From Sphingomonas asaccharolytica NBRC 15499 (GTDB lineage Bacteria > Pseudomonadota > Alphaproteobacteria > Sphingomonadales > Sphingomonadaceae), in NCBI RefSeq assembly GCF_001598355.1, contig NZ_BCYU01000011.1, positions 1 through 64,000 of the forward strand: DNA of 64,000 nucleotides, in the 5' to 3' direction. The translations under genes were made by a program, and so were the position numbers. A model generated the notes under the pieces. The model was given only the letters and a program-made list of their open reading frames with translations, had not been told where the DNA came from and searched no databases. This document shows positions 36,297 through 46,056 of the stretch, piece by piece; within the stretch, counting starts at the first letter, position 1; every line of letters begins with the position of its first letter.

Positions 36297-36474
36297 CGGG
36301 CCTCCAATTTGACCGCTGTGCAACATAGGCACAAGAAACGCGCTATTCAAATGTTCCCGTATGCGACCCGCCGTTGAACTGCCACGATCCCCCTGCTAGT
36401 CGCCGCTCACCTCGCGCGAGCCCACGGGCCTGACCCACGCGAAATACCCATTCAAGACGAGAAAGCAGCTACTC

Positions 36475-36990
36475 ATGGACGATCAGGATACTTCCGGCGC
36501 GATCGACGCCACGCTCCCCAACGGCGCCGATAACGGCCCGGCCATCGGCATGATTTCGCAATATGTGAAGGACCTGTCGTTCGAGAGCCCGACCGCGCCG
36601 GCGGTCTTCAGCTCGGAGAATCAGCAGCAGGCGCCGCAGATGGACGTCGAGTTCGGCATCGGCACCAGCCAGGTCGGTGACGAATTCCACGAAGTCACGC
36701 TGAAGATCGAGGTTCGCGCCAAGATGGGCGAGCAAACCGCGTTCATCGTCGAATTGACTTATGCCGGCCTGTTCGGCGCGCGCAACGTGCCCGAAGAGCA
36801 TCTTCGCCCGTTCCTGCTCGCCCAGGCCCCGACTCTGCTTTTCCCGTTCGCCCGCCGCATCGTCGCCGACGTGACTCGCGACGGCAATTTCACCCCGCTG
36901 CTGCTCGATCCGATCGATTTCGGCACGCTTTACCAGCAGCAGCTCGAGGCGCAGGAACAGCAGGCCGAAGGCGTCATAGGCAACGCCTGA
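36475..36990 (+). CDS. secB: Protein-export chaperone SecB
   Basis: A protein of 171 residues, typical SecB length. It keeps preproteins unfolded and passes them to SecA. Characteristic segments are ISQYVKDLSFESPTAP, the PTLLFPFARRIVADVTRDG motif and the end PLLLDPIDFGTLYQQQ. Forms a tetramer in the cytoplasm. Divergent from the TimA gene and 28 bases upstream of murJ, with which it may be cotranscribed. Confidence 0.95.
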   Translation: MDDQDTSGAIDATLPNGADNGPAIGMISQYVKDLSFESPTAPAVFSSENQQQAPQMDVEFGIGTSQVGDEFHEVTLKIEVRAKMGEQTAFIVELTYAGLFGARNVPEEHLRPFLLAQAPTLLFPFARRIVADVTRDGNFTPLLLDPIDFGTLYQQQLEAQEQQAEGVIGNA

Positions 36991-37018
36991 CGCTCCCCGG
37001 TCCGGCGGGGACAACAAG

Positions 37019-38617
37019 ATGAATCTTGCGAAGTCGCTGGGATCGGTCGGCGGGCTGACGCTCGTCAGCCGCATCCTGGCGCTCGTCCGCGATACGTTGC
37101 AGGCGACCTATGTCGGTGCGAGCTTCGCGTCAGACGCCTTTTTCGTCGCGTTCCGCCTGCCCAACATGTTCCGCGCTTTGTTCGCGGAAGGCGCGTTTTC
37201 CGCCGCGTTCATCCCGATGTTCAATCGCAAGGTCGGAGAGAAAGGCGAGTTGGCGGCGGGGCTCGCCTTCGCCGAAGCGGCGCTGGCAGTCCTCCTCCCC
37301 CTGCTCTCGATCTTCACATTGGTGATGCTTGTGGCGGCCTGGCCGGTGACCTGGGGCTTGTCGGGCGGGTTCAAGAACCCGACACACGACCAGTTCGCCT
37401 TCGCGGTCGAGCTGTCGCGCTACACCATCCCCTATCTGATGCTGATCTCGCTGGCGTCGCTGCTCGGCGGGATCCTCAATTCGCTCAACCGCTTCTGGGT
37501 CAACGCCGCCGCACCGATCCTGCTCAACATCTCGATGGTCGCCGCTCTGTGGTTCTTCCACGGCTCCGGCCCGGACGCAGCGTACGAGACGGCGCGCGCA
37601 CAGGCGATCTCGGTGTCGGTCGGCGGCGTGCTCCAGCTCGCCTGGCTGCTGTTTGCTTGTCGCCAAGCCGGCGTCAGCCTCAAGTTCCGTAAGCCGGTGA
37701 TCGACGACGACATGCGGCAATTGCTCAAGCTGATCCTGCCCGCGGCGATCGGCGCAGGCGCAGTGCAGGTCAATCTGGCAATCTCGACCGCGCTTGCCGG
37801 CCGCCTGCTCGATCAGGGCTCGATCTCGTACATCTATTACGCCGACCGCCTGAACCAGCTCCCGCTGGGCATGATCGGCATCGGACTCGGCACGATCTTG
37901 CTGCCAACCGTCTCGCGACTGCTGTCGACCGGCAAATATGACGAGGCGATGGACACGCAGAATCGCGGCATCGAGCTCGCGCTTTTCCTCACGCTGCCCG
38001 CTACGGTTGCGTTCATGGTCAGCGCCGAGCCGATCATCCGCGGGCTGTTCCAACATGGCGCCTTTACCGCGGCGGCGACCACCGCCAGCGCTGGGGCGCT
38101 CGCCGCTTTCTCGGTTGGGCTGCCATCCTATGTGCTGGTCAAAGTGCTGACCCCGGGTTTCTACGCGCGCGAAGACACCAAGACGCCGGTCCGTTACGCC
38201 ATGATTTCGGTGGCGGTAAACCTGGTCGGCAATCTCATCCTGATCCCCACTCTCCATCATGTCGGGCCGCCTCTCGCCACCGCGATCGCGTCCTCGGTCA
38301 ATGTCGGCATGCTGTATCTCACGCTCCGCAAGCGCGGGCATTTCGTCACCGATGCCCGGCTGCGCCGCCGCGTGCCGCGGCTGCTGCTCGCCGCGATCCT
38401 GATGGGTGTGGCGCTGTGGTTGGCCGAACGCTTCGTTGACCCCTACCTCACCGGCAGCCTGGTCCGCCGCGGTCTCGGCCTGACCGCGCTGGTCTCGGCG
38501 GGCGGCGCGGTGTACGCGGTCGCCTGCTTTGTCACCGGGGCCTATCGCCTCAGCGACCTCATGGCATTGCTCGGTCGCCGCCGTCCGGCCAAGGCGACCG
38601 GGCAGGAACAACTTTAA
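37019..38617 (+). CDS. murJ: Lipid II flippase MurJ
   Basis: A protein of 532 residues, full length, with about 14 membrane helices of the MOP exporter fold. The N-terminal signature SLGSVGGLTLVSRILALVRD and FFVAFRLPNMFRALFAEGAF, AAFIPMFNRKV are diagnostic. It flips the peptidoglycan precursor lipid II across the inner membrane. It lies nine bases before trpS and is probably cotranscribed with it. Confidence 0.95.
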   Translation: MNLAKSLGSVGGLTLVSRILALVRDTLQATYVGASFASDAFFVAFRLPNMFRALFAEGAFSAAFIPMFNRKVGEKGELAAGLAFAEAALAVLLPLLSIFTLVMLVAAWPVTWGLSGGFKNPTHDQFAFAVELSRYTIPYLMLISLASLLGGILNSLNRFWVNAAAPILLNISMVAALWFFHGSGPDAAYETARAQAISVSVGGVLQLAWLLFACRQAGVSLKFRKPVIDDDMRQLLKLILPAAIGAGAVQVNLAISTALAGRLLDQGSISYIYYADRLNQLPLGMIGIGLGTILLPTVSRLLSTGKYDEAMDTQNRGIELALFLTLPATVAFMVSAEPIIRGLFQHGAFTAAATTASAGALAAFSVGLPSYVLVKVLTPGFYAREDTKTPVRYAMISVAVNLVGNLILIPTLHHVGPPLATAIASSVNVGMLYLTLRKRGHFVTDARLRRRVPRLLLAAILMGVALWLAERFVDPYLTGSLVRRGLGLTALVSAGGAVYAVACFVTGAYRLSDLMALLGRRRPAKATGQEQL

Positions 38618-38626
38618 GGGATTTTC

Positions 38627-39634
38627 ATGCGCGTCGTTTCCGGCATCCAGACCACCGGTCGTCTTCACCTCGGCAATTATCTGGGGGCGATCAAGCAGTG
38701 GGTCGCGATGCAGGACCAGGTCGCCGAGGCCGGCGGCGAGTCGATGTACTTCATGGCGGATCTGCATGCGCTGACCGACCGCGTCGCGCCCAAGGAACTG
38801 GCCGACAACACGATCGAGATGACCGCGACGATCCTTGCCGCCGGGCTCGATCCCGAAAAGTCGATCATCTGGAACCAGGCACGCGTGCCCGCGCATTGTG
38901 AGCTGACCTGGTTGCTCAACAATGTCGCGCGCGTCGGATGGCTCAACCGCATGACGCAGTTCAAGGACAAGGCCGGCAAGGACCGCGAAGGCGCCAGCGT
39001 CGGGCTGTACGATTATCCCGTTCTGATGGCCGCGGATATCCTGCTCTACAAGGCGACCCACGTGCCGGTCGGCGAGGACCAGAAGCAGCATCTGGAACTC
39101 ACGCGGGACATCGCGGCCAAGTTCAACAGCGATTATGGGGTAGAGGTTTTCCCGCTACCGGAGCCGATGATCAGTGTCGCGGCGCCGCGCATCATGAGCC
39201 TGCGCGACGCGACCGCGAAGATGTCCAAGTCGAACCCGTCAGACATGACGCGGGTCAATCTCAACGATTCGGATGACGAGATCGCGCAGAAATTCCGCAA
39301 GGCGAAGACCGACGCGGAGCCGCTTCCCGCTAACGTCGACGGACTGGAGGACCGGCCCGAGGCGCGCAACCTGGTGACTATCTATGCGGCACTGGCCGAT
39401 GTCGCGCCAGCCGACGTGCTCGCGCAATATGGCGGCCAGGGCTTCGGCCAGTTCAAGCCGGCGCTGGCTGAGCTGGCAGTTGCGAAGCTGGGGCCGATCC
39501 GTGATCGGCTGGTGCGCTTGCTCGACGATCGGGCGGAGGTGGTGAGTGTGCTGGAGCGCGGCGCCGAACGCGCGCGGGCGATTGCAGGTCCGGTGCTGCG
39601 TGAAGCGCAGGATGCGATGGGGTTGCAGCTCTAG
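38627..39634 (+). CDS. trpS: Tryptophan-tRNA ligase
   Basis: A class I aminoacyl-tRNA synthetase of 335 residues. The HIGH-like sequence is [12 protein letters not shown] near the start and the KMSKS loop is [11 protein letters not shown]. It charges tRNA-Trp in the cytoplasm. The start at ATG 38627 follows TTTAAGGGAT. The C-terminus [11 protein letters not shown] is typical. Confidence 0.96.
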   Translation: MRVVSGIQTTGRLHLGNYLGAIKQWVAMQDQVAEAGGESMYFMADLHALTDRVAPKELADNTIEMTATILAAGLDPEKSIIWNQARVPAHCELTWLLNNVARVGWLNRMTQFKDKAGKDREGASVGLYDYPVLMAADILLYKATHVPVGEDQKQHLELTRDIAAKFNSDYGVEVFPLPEPMISVAAPRIMSLRDATAKMSKSNPSDMTRVNLNDSDDEIAQKFRKAKTDAEPLPANVDGLEDRPEARNLVTIYAALADVAPADVLAQYGGQGFGQFKPALAELAVAKLGPIRDRLVRLLDDRAEVVSVLERGAERARAIAGPVLREAQDAMGLQL

Positions 39635-39640
39635 GTTACG

Positions 39641-39673
39641 ACTCTCCCTTGCCCCTTGTGGGAGAGGGAGAGT
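39641..39673. terminator. Bidirectional hairpin between trpS and the XpaC-like gene
   Basis: An eight-base stem (ACTCTCCC 39641-39648 with GGGAGAGT 39666-39673) encloses a loop that can pair further. It lies in the 41-base gap between two converging genes. Confidence 0.6.
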
Positions 39674-39675
39674 AA

Positions 39676-40380
39676 TCAAACCGGGCTCTTGTCGCCCTGA
39701 TATTTGATCTCGAGATAACGCCCACGCGTTGACAGTGCGTCGAGATCGCCTTGCGCCAGCTGCGCGGCCATCTCGTCAATCTCGCGGCCGATCACGCTTA
39801 GCCCTTCGACCAATTGCTGGTCGGGGCTCTTGCCGTTGCGTTCGACACTGCGCAGCGCGGAGGGGACGCGCTCATAGCCTTTGATGAATTCGGGCAATTG
39901 CTCGCCGACCAGCTTGCGGATTTCGGCTGCGGCCGGCTCATTCTCGTCGAGCCCGGCCAGTTGTGGCGTCAATGCATCGAGCTTGAGGCCGATCTGGTCG
40001 ACCAAACTGATCGCCGGCGCCGGCAGCGCGGGCCGCTGCGAGTCGAGCCAGCGCCCGGTCTGCGCGGGCAGCGCCTTCAGATCGACCTGGCGCAATTTCT
40101 CGAAGGTCGGTGCGCGTTGCGCCGGTGTCGCCAGCAGCACCATCGTCGCCACCACCATGGCGACGATCATCAGCAGGAAGCCGAACATACCGATCGGTCC
40201 GACCACCAGGCCGAACACCACCGCCAGCCCGACGATCGCTGCATCGGCGATCGCCGCGCGCGTCAACCGCTGGCCGACATCATTGACCCGCACGCTCCGC
40301 CCGGGCCCGGCGCGATAGCGTTCGGACGTGCGGTCTAGCGTCTCGCGCGCTCGTGCGATCACATCGTCGGTAGAAGCCAT
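39676..40380 (-). CDS. XpaC-like membrane protein (partner of TelA)
   Basis: A protein of 234 residues with two adjacent membrane segments (about 42-80: IADAAIVGLAVVFGLVVG, FGFLLMIVAMVVATMVLL) and a helical cytoplasmic C-terminal domain. The order, size and position right behind a TelA gene fit the XpaC family of Bacillus, but no diagnostic motif is clear, so the call is by context. ATG 40380 directly abuts the TelA stop. Confidence 0.55.
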   Translation of the reverse strand: MASTDDVIARARETLDRTSERYRAGPGRSVRVNDVGQRLTRAAIADAAIVGLAVVFGLVVGPIGMFGFLLMIVAMVVATMVLLATPAQRAPTFEKLRQVDLKALPAQTGRWLDSQRPALPAPAISLVDQIGLKLDALTPQLAGLDENEPAAAEIRKLVGEQLPEFIKGYERVPSALRSVERNGKSPDQQLVEGLSVIGREIDEMAAQLAQGDLDALSTRGRYLEIKYQGDKSPV

Positions 40381-41592
40381 TTACACCGCCTCGAGCTTGA
40401 AATCTGTCTGCGGGCCCTGCAGCGCGGCCTGGGATTGGCCCTCTGCCCGCGCGATATAGCCTTTCGACTTCTCGACTTCGGTCGACAGCGTGTTCACCGT
40501 GGTCTTCATCGAATCTAGCGCCTTCATCTTGAAGGCATCGATCGCGTCCATCGTGTCGTAGATATTCTGGAACGCGCGCTGCAGCGTCTCGACCGGAATG
40601 GTCGAAGCGGCCGCCTGCTCGTGAATCTGCGCGGTCTGTGACTTGAGCAGCTGGCCGGTCGAATCGATGATGTTGGCGGTGGTCGTGTTGAGCTGCGTGA
40701 TCTGTTCGAGCACCAGTTTCTGGCTGGTCAGCGCCTGCGCGACTGTAACCGCGGTGCGCAGCGCCGAAACGGTGGTGGTCGACGCACGGTCGACGCCCTT
40801 GATCAGCTCGACATTGTTCTTCTTGACCAGATCGAGTGCAAGATAACCCTGCACCGTCACCGCCATCTGGGTGAGCAAGTCCTGAGTCCGCTGACGCGCG
40901 TAGAACAGCGCGCTTTCGCGCAGTGCCTTGGCCTTGGCCGGATCGGTCGCGTCGAGATCGTTGGCCTTGTCCTCAAGCTTGGCGTCCATCGTCTTGGCGA
41001 GATGAATCATCTGTTCGAGCCGGCCCATCGCCGCCCACAGATTGGCGCGCTCGGTCTCGATCGCGGCATTGTCCATCAACAGCTCGTCCTTGCCCGAGCC
41101 GAGGCTCTTGAGGATCGACGAAATGTGCGTCTGCGACGATTTGTATTTATCGAAATAGGTGTTGAGACCGCCGCCGAAAATCTTGTCGAGCAGACCGCGA
41201 CCGCCTGAGATCAATTTGCCGTTCTTGCCGGGATCGAGCTTTTCGATCGTCTGGCGCAACTGGATCAAGTCGGCGCCGACGCCGGTGTCCTTGTCCATCG
41301 CGCGCACCGGACGGTCGAGGAACCGGTTCGATTGCGACGCCGCTTCGCGGATTTCCTTTTGCCCCATGCTGGTGATGGCATCGACACGCTTGCCGAATTC
41401 GGGCGAGTCGACGTCCTGTGCGACCAGGTCTTCGACGAACTGATCGACCCGGCGTTCAAGTTCGCTCCGCTTGGCGTCGTCGACCGGCACCAGCCCGGCC
41501 GCTTTGGTCGCCGCCACCGCGGTAACTGGCTCGGGCGGCGTCAGCACCAGATCGGGTTCGGCCGTGACGGTTTCGGTCGGGGTCGTCGCCAT
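40381..41592 (-). CDS. Toxic anion resistance protein (TelA family)
   Basis: A protein of 403 residues, almost all helix and coiled coil. TelA-family features include RRVDQFVEDLVAQDVDSPEF, ITSMGQKEIREAASQSNRFL, the central ANLWAAMGRLEQMIHLAKTM, and VDRASTTTVSALRTAVTVAQAL. Family members are linked to tellurite and cell-envelope stress tolerance in some bacteria; the molecular role is unknown. No signal or membrane segment, so it acts in the cytoplasm, probably at the membrane with the XpaC-like protein encoded immediately downstream. Confidence 0.88.
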   Translation of the reverse strand: MATTPTETVTAEPDLVLTPPEPVTAVAATKAAGLVPVDDAKRSELERRVDQFVEDLVAQDVDSPEFGKRVDAITSMGQKEIREAASQSNRFLDRPVRAMDKDTGVGADLIQLRQTIEKLDPGKNGKLISGGRGLLDKIFGGGLNTYFDKYKSSQTHISSILKSLGSGKDELLMDNAAIETERANLWAAMGRLEQMIHLAKTMDAKLEDKANDLDATDPAKAKALRESALFYARQRTQDLLTQMAVTVQGYLALDLVKKNNVELIKGVDRASTTTVSALRTAVTVAQALTSQKLVLEQITQLNTTTANIIDSTGQLLKSQTAQIHEQAAASTIPVETLQRAFQNIYDTMDAIDAFKMKALDSMKTTVNTLSTEVEKSKGYIARAEGQSQAALQGPQTDFKLEAV

Positions 41593-41736
41593 TCTCAGTC
41601 CCTCTTCGCGATGGTTCGTGGAGTCTGGCCACGAATGGTCGCGCGTTCAAGTGTGTTGCGCATGTAACACGCGTGGAAATAATGGCAAGATGTGCCGCGC
41701 TCCTCCTTCGACCATCGTGACGATGCAAGGAACCCG

Positions 41737-42648
41737 CTATTTGTCTCCGGCTGTCGCGGGAGCCGGCGGCGTGTCGCTTGTCGCCAACCAGCGCACAATG
41801 TTGCGGATGAACCGTTTGTTGCCCTCCGCGCCCGGTGCATTGAAACCCATTGGCCTTTTCTTGGGTCCCAAGAGCTGCGCCGACCAGGCGCCCGCCTCCG
41901 CCAACAAGACCGCCCGCCCCTTCCCGACCGCCAGCGAGGCGCCGCGCAAGTCGCTTCCCGACATCGGCCGTGGCGGCTTGTCAGTAACCAGCATGGTCCA
42001 ACTCGAATCGAACCGCAGCAATGGCGTGGCGGCAGCGGGCGCGGTGAAAGCCGCGCCATAAAAGGTCTGTATCTGCGGCAGCCCGCGCGTCAGCGGGCCG
42101 TCGACCAGGCCGCCGTTCGCGAAGCTGAAGAATTCCTCCTTGGGAACATGCTGTGCAGCATACATCTCGATATCGAAGCCGAACGAGGCGGCCAAAGCAC
42201 GCAGGCCGCCGGCGTAGGGCGGATGATCGGCGATCATCAGCAGCGCTCCGCCGCCTTTCACCCAGTCGGCGATGGTCGCGATTTCCTGCGACGTGAAGGC
42301 GGAGGTCGATTGGTATTTGGGCGCCTTGGGCGGATCCTTCGGGTTCACCGGATCCACGATCACCAGCACGTCCGACTTGGCCAGGCTGGCGGCGGAGATC
42401 GGCTGGTCAAAATCGCGCACGACATAGCCGTCATGCGTTAGCAGCGCCCCGAACGGCGCATAATCGGTCGCCAGCGTCTGGCGCTCGTCATGCCCCGAAT
42501 CGACCATCACGACCGGCCCCTTGCCGGTCGCGAATGCGGGATTGGCGACCTTGGTATCGGCATCGGGATCGACGACCTGTTGCGCCAACGCTGGCATGGC
42601 AGGGTTCGCAAGCGCCGTGGCCAGCGCGAAATACAGGATCCTCCGCAT
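41737..42648 (-). CDS. Exported DUF4350/GldG-like protein
   Basis: A protein of 303 residues from ATG 42648, behind GGGGGG. Signal peptide MRRILYFALATALANPAMPALAQ. The body looks like the DUF4350/class I glutamine-amidotransferase-like fold: VVMVDSGHDERQTLATDYAPF, LVIVDPVNPKDPPKAPKYQ, FTSQEIATIADWVKGGGALLMIADHPPYAGG. Function is unknown; it may bind an ABC-type exporter or carbohydrate in the periplasm. Five bases separate it from the upstream FMN reductase gene. Confidence 0.65.
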   Translation of the reverse strand: MRRILYFALATALANPAMPALAQQVVDPDADTKVANPAFATGKGPVVMVDSGHDERQTLATDYAPFGALLTHDGYVVRDFDQPISAASLAKSDVLVIVDPVNPKDPPKAPKYQSTSAFTSQEIATIADWVKGGGALLMIADHPPYAGGLRALAASFGFDIEMYAAQHVPKEEFFSFANGGLVDGPLTRGLPQIQTFYGAAFTAPAAATPLLRFDSSWTMLVTDKPPRPMSGSDLRGASLAVGKGRAVLLAEAGAWSAQLLGPKKRPMGFNAPGAEGNKRFIRNIVRWLATSDTPPAPATAGDK

Positions 42649-42653
42649 CGGTA

Positions 42654-43223
42654 TCAGCCCCCCTGTCGCGCCGCCTTCAGCGCGCTGCCCCACCATAGCA
42701 ATTCGTCGAACAATACCGAGATCCGTCTGTCCTCTATTTCACCCGCATTGAACCGGTCGCCCTCGCGCAGCTTCGCAGCGCCCTGCAGATGGACTGCGCT
42801 GCTGAGCGGCGCCATTTCCATTGCAACGGTGACCTGGCGAAGTTGCTCGACCGATCGCGCGCCGCCCATCCCGCCATGCGCGACGAACGCGACCGGCTTG
42901 CGACCCCATTCGGCATAGACGGTATCGAGCGCGTTCTTGAGCACCGCACTCATGCCATGATTATATTCCGGCGCGACCAGGATATAGCCGTCGGCGGCAC
43001 CGATCCTTGCCGCCCAGGCGCGCTGCTTCTCACTAGTATAGCGCCCGGTTGCTGGCGGATTGGGCTCGGCGAACATCGGCAGATCCCATTCGGCCAGGTC
43101 GAGCAGTTCGGCATCGAACTCGGCGCGCGCGGCGATCCGGTCCATCACCCAATGCGCGATCGGCAGCGAGATGCGCCCTTCGCGAACGCTGCCGACAACT
43201 ACCGAAATCTTGAGCCGCGTCAT
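42654..43223 (-). CDS. NADPH-dependent FMN reductase family protein
   Basis: A flavodoxin-like protein of 189 residues. The N-terminal phosphate loop is VVVGSVREGRISLPIAHWV and the signature PEYNHGMSAVLKNALDTVYAEW is intact (the GSxRxxS and PEYN motifs). It reduces FMN, quinones or azo compounds with NADPH. It precedes the DUF4350-like gene, apparently in an operon, though the two functions are not obviously linked. Confidence 0.92.
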   Translation of the reverse strand: MTRLKISVVVGSVREGRISLPIAHWVMDRIAARAEFDAELLDLAEWDLPMFAEPNPPATGRYTSEKQRAWAARIGAADGYILVAPEYNHGMSAVLKNALDTVYAEWGRKPVAFVAHGGMGGARSVEQLRQVTVAMEMAPLSSAVHLQGAAKLREGDRFNAGEIEDRRISVLFDELLWWGSALKAARQGG

Positions 43224-43288
43224 GATCGCCTTCCCTGTATCGTCCGGTCATCGCCGGGCGTCGCGAAAGGATCAAGCGTCAACCGCAG

Positions 43289-43981
43289 TCAGGCATAGGG
43301 CCGGTCGTCGCCGAGGCGTTGTTCCCGCAACAGGCGATCGATCGTGCGCCCGGGCGTTCCGGTCGGACGCTGCCAAGGTGCGAAGGGCAGCAGCAGTCCC
43401 GCCAGTATTTCAGCATCGGCGAGCAAGGCGCCGGCATCGTAATCGGGCTCGGCCACAGCGACCTTCAGCCATGCGCCCAGGGCTTCCTTGGCGACGCACG
43501 TTTCCGCGGTGAAGATGCGCAGGCAGACGCCATAGCCACCCCGAAGCCACGACGCCCATTCGTCGCGCGCCGCAACGCGTGCCGCATCGGGATCGATCGT
43601 ATCGCCCGAGAAGCAGCCGGCAAAGGCGAGGCGCGCATATCGCTGATGGCCGAGTGCCATCGCGAACCGATCCGCGAAACTATCACGCACCATGGCCGCC
43701 GCCTCCGGCGGCGAGTTCCCGCTGCGCGTCGCCAATTCCGCCTGGCGCAATCCCCAGGCGGCGCCGGGGCTGAACCAATGCTCGCCCGCAGGCGCTGCAC
43801 CGGCCGCGCCGAGCGCGCTCCACCAGCCATCGGCGCCTCTGGCATAGATCGGCCCCGGGGCGCATCCGGCGGCGATCAAGTGCTCGATCCGCGCCGGCGT
43901 TACGCCCACTGCCTGAGCGAGATCATCGAGCGTCCAGAACCAGCGCTCGACATAGCGGCGGGCGTCGTCATCAGCATACAT
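43289..43981 (-). CDS. DUF6058-like protein
   Basis: A protein of 230 residues from ATG 43981 (MYADDDARRYVERWFWTLDDLAQAVG), with GAAGG nine bases upstream; ATGs two and three codons upstream are also possible. The N-terminal part (YVERWFWTLDDLA … IEHLIAAGCAPGPIYAR) resembles the DUF6058 family reported near natural-product genes. No biosynthetic neighbours are present here. The function is unknown, and the family call is tentative. Confidence 0.5.
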   Translation of the reverse strand: MYADDDARRYVERWFWTLDDLAQAVGVTPARIEHLIAAGCAPGPIYARGADGWWSALGAAGAAPAGEHWFSPGAAWGLRQAELATRSGNSPPEAAAMVRDSFADRFAMALGHQRYARLAFAGCFSGDTIDPDAARVAARDEWASWLRGGYGVCLRIFTAETCVAKEALGAWLKVAVAEPDYDAGALLADAEILAGLLLPFAPWQRPTGTPGRTIDRLLREQRLGDDRPYA

Positions 43982-44145
43982 CGGCATCATCCTTCGAAAT
44001 GCCCGGCGGATAGCGCCGGCCGACCGTTCGATGCTTCGGTGGTCGCCGAATGATGGCGCAGCTCCCCACGCCTCTTCCCGCACCGCACAAATTACGCTAT
44101 GCGCGCCCCCGAACCCGCCTTCGGGCGCTCCAATCAGGATATCTC

Positions 44146-45984
44146 ATGAGCCTCCGCAACGTGGCGATCATCGCCCACGTCGACCATGGTAAGACCACGC
44201 TCGTCGATCAGCTTTTCCGCCAATCCGGCACTTTCCGCGACAACCAGCGCGTCGAAGAGCGCGCGATGGACTCGAACGACCTCGAAAAAGAGCGCGGCAT
44301 CACGATCCTCGCCAAGTGCACCAGCGTCGAGTGGGACGATCATGCCGGGCACAAGACTCGCATCAACATCGTCGACACGCCTGGCCACGCCGATTTCGGC
44401 GGTGAGGTCGAGCGCATCCTGTCGATGGTCGATGGCGTCATCCTGCTGGTCGATGCGTCCGAAGGCGCGATGCCGCAGACCAAGTTCGTCACCGGCAAGG
44501 CGCTCGCGCTCGGTCTCCGCCCGATCGTCGTGGTCAACAAGGTCGATCGCCCCGACGAGCGCATCCAGGAAGTGCTCGACGAAGTGTTCGACCTGTTCGT
44601 CAGTCTCGACGCGACCGACGAACAGCTTGATTTCCCGGTGCTTTATGCCTCGGGCCGCAACGGTTACGCGAACGAGGATCCGAGCTTGCGCGAAGGCACG
44701 CTCACCCCGTTGTTCGAGAAGATCGTCGAGCATGTCCCCGCCCCGTCGGCCGATCCCGACGGGCCGTTCAAGTTCCTCGTCACTCTGCTCGACCGCGACA
44801 ATTTCCTGGGCCGCATCCTGACCGGCCTGATCTTCTCGGGCTCGGTCAAGACCAACCAGCAGATCCACGCGCTCGATAATGACGGTAACGTCGTCGAGAC
44901 CGGCCGCGCGTCGAAGATCCTGACCTTCCGCGGGCTCGAGCGCGTGCCGACCGACGAGGCGCAGGCAGGCGACATCATCTCGATCGCGGGCCTGACGCAC
45001 ACCACGGTGTCCAACACGATCTGCGACCCCGAAGTGACCGAGCCGCTCCACGCGCAGCCGATCGATCCCCCCACCTTGTCGATGCGCTTCGCCGTCAACG
45101 ACAGCCCGATGGCGGGCCGCGAAGGCACCAAGGTGACCAGCCGCATGATCCGCGACCGCCTGTTCCGCGAAGCCGAGAGCAACGTCGCGATCAAGGTGAC
45201 CGAAGCCGCCGACCGCGACAGCTACGAAGTCGCCGGCCGCGGCGAACTCCAGCTCGGCGTGCTGATCGAGACGATGCGCCGCGAGGGGTTCGAGCTCGGC
45301 ATCAGCCGCCCGCGCGTGCTGTTCGGCGAGGATGAGAGCGGCAAGAAGACCGAGCCCTACGAAACCGTCATCATCGACGTGGACGAGGAATATTCGGGCA
45401 CAGTCGTCGAGAAGATGGCGATCCGCAAGGCCGAGCTGACCGACATGCGCCCGTCGGGCGGCGGCAAGACTCGCATCACCTTCTCGGCGCCCAGCCGCGG
45501 CATGATCGGCTATCACGGCGAGTTCCTGTCGGACACGCGCGGCACCGGCATCATGAACCGGCTGTTCGAGAAATACGGCCCGCACAAGGGCAATATCGAG
45601 GGCCGCAAGAACGGCGTGCTCATCTCCAACGGATCGGGCGAGGCCAACAGCTACGCGCTCGGCCCGCTCGAAGAGCGCGGCATCCTGTTCGTCGGACATG
45701 GCGAGGCCCTGTATGAGGGCATGATCGTCGGCGAGAACGCCAAGCCGGATGACCTCGAGGTCAATCCGATGAAGGCGAAGCAGCTGACCAACTTCCGCGC
45801 CTCGGGCGGCAAGGACGACGCGATCCGCCTGACCCCGCCGAAGAAGATGACGCTGGAACAGGCGATCGCCTATATCGACGACGACGAGATGGTCGAAGTG
45901 ACGCCCAAGTCGATCCGGTTGCGCAAGCGCTATCTCGATCCGCATGAGCGGAAGCGCGCCAGCCGGGCGAAGCAGGCAGCGTAA
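44146..45984 (+). CDS. typA: Ribosome-associated GTPase TypA/BipA
   Basis: A translational GTPase of 612 residues starting at ATG 44146 ([19 protein letters not shown]). GTPase motifs are AHVDHGKTT (G1), [13 protein letters not shown] (G3) and [11 protein letters not shown] (G4). C-terminal features are [18 protein letters not shown] and the end [14 protein letters not shown]. It binds 70S ribosomes under stress and helps assembly. Longer frames beginning in the upstream gap lack a ribosome site. Followed by a bidirectional terminator. Confidence 0.95.
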   Translation: MSLRNVAIIAHVDHGKTTLVDQLFRQSGTFRDNQRVEERAMDSNDLEKERGITILAKCTSVEWDDHAGHKTRINIVDTPGHADFGGEVERILSMVDGVILLVDASEGAMPQTKFVTGKALALGLRPIVVVNKVDRPDERIQEVLDEVFDLFVSLDATDEQLDFPVLYASGRNGYANEDPSLREGTLTPLFEKIVEHVPAPSADPDGPFKFLVTLLDRDNFLGRILTGLIFSGSVKTNQQIHALDNDGNVVETGRASKILTFRGLERVPTDEAQAGDIISIAGLTHTTVSNTICDPEVTEPLHAQPIDPPTLSMRFAVNDSPMAGREGTKVTSRMIRDRLFREAESNVAIKVTEAADRDSYEVAGRGELQLGVLIETMRREGFELGISRPRVLFGEDESGKKTEPYETVIIDVDEEYSGTVVEKMAIRKAELTDMRPSGGGKTRITFSAPSRGMIGYHGEFLSDTRGTGIMNRLFEKYGPHKGNIEGRKNGVLISNGSGEANSYALGPLEERGILFVGHGEALYEGMIVGENAKPDDLEVNPMKAKQLTNFRASGGKDDAIRLTPPKKMTLEQAIAYIDDDEMVEVTPKSIRLRKRYLDPHERKRASRAKQAA

Positions 45985-46016
45985 GGCTGATCCTTCGATC
46001 CGACCTGTCGGTCAGC

Positions 46017-46051
46017 AAAGCCCCGCGCGGTTCGCATCGCGCGGGGCTTTT
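46017..46051. terminator. Strong bidirectional terminator between typA and the cyclophilin gene
   Basis: A perfect 13-base stem (46017-46029 with 46038-46050) around an eight-base loop, with a T-run on the forward side and an A-run mirroring it on the reverse. It lies between converging genes. Confidence 0.88.
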
Positions 46052-46056
46052 GCGTT

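Noticed and set aside
37130-39091. 653-codon reverse frame
   Set aside because: Spans murJ and trpS in antisense and matches no family.
44134-45945. 603-codon reverse frame
   Set aside because: Antisense to typA, which carries all GTPase motifs on the forward strand; a shadow of GC-rich coding.
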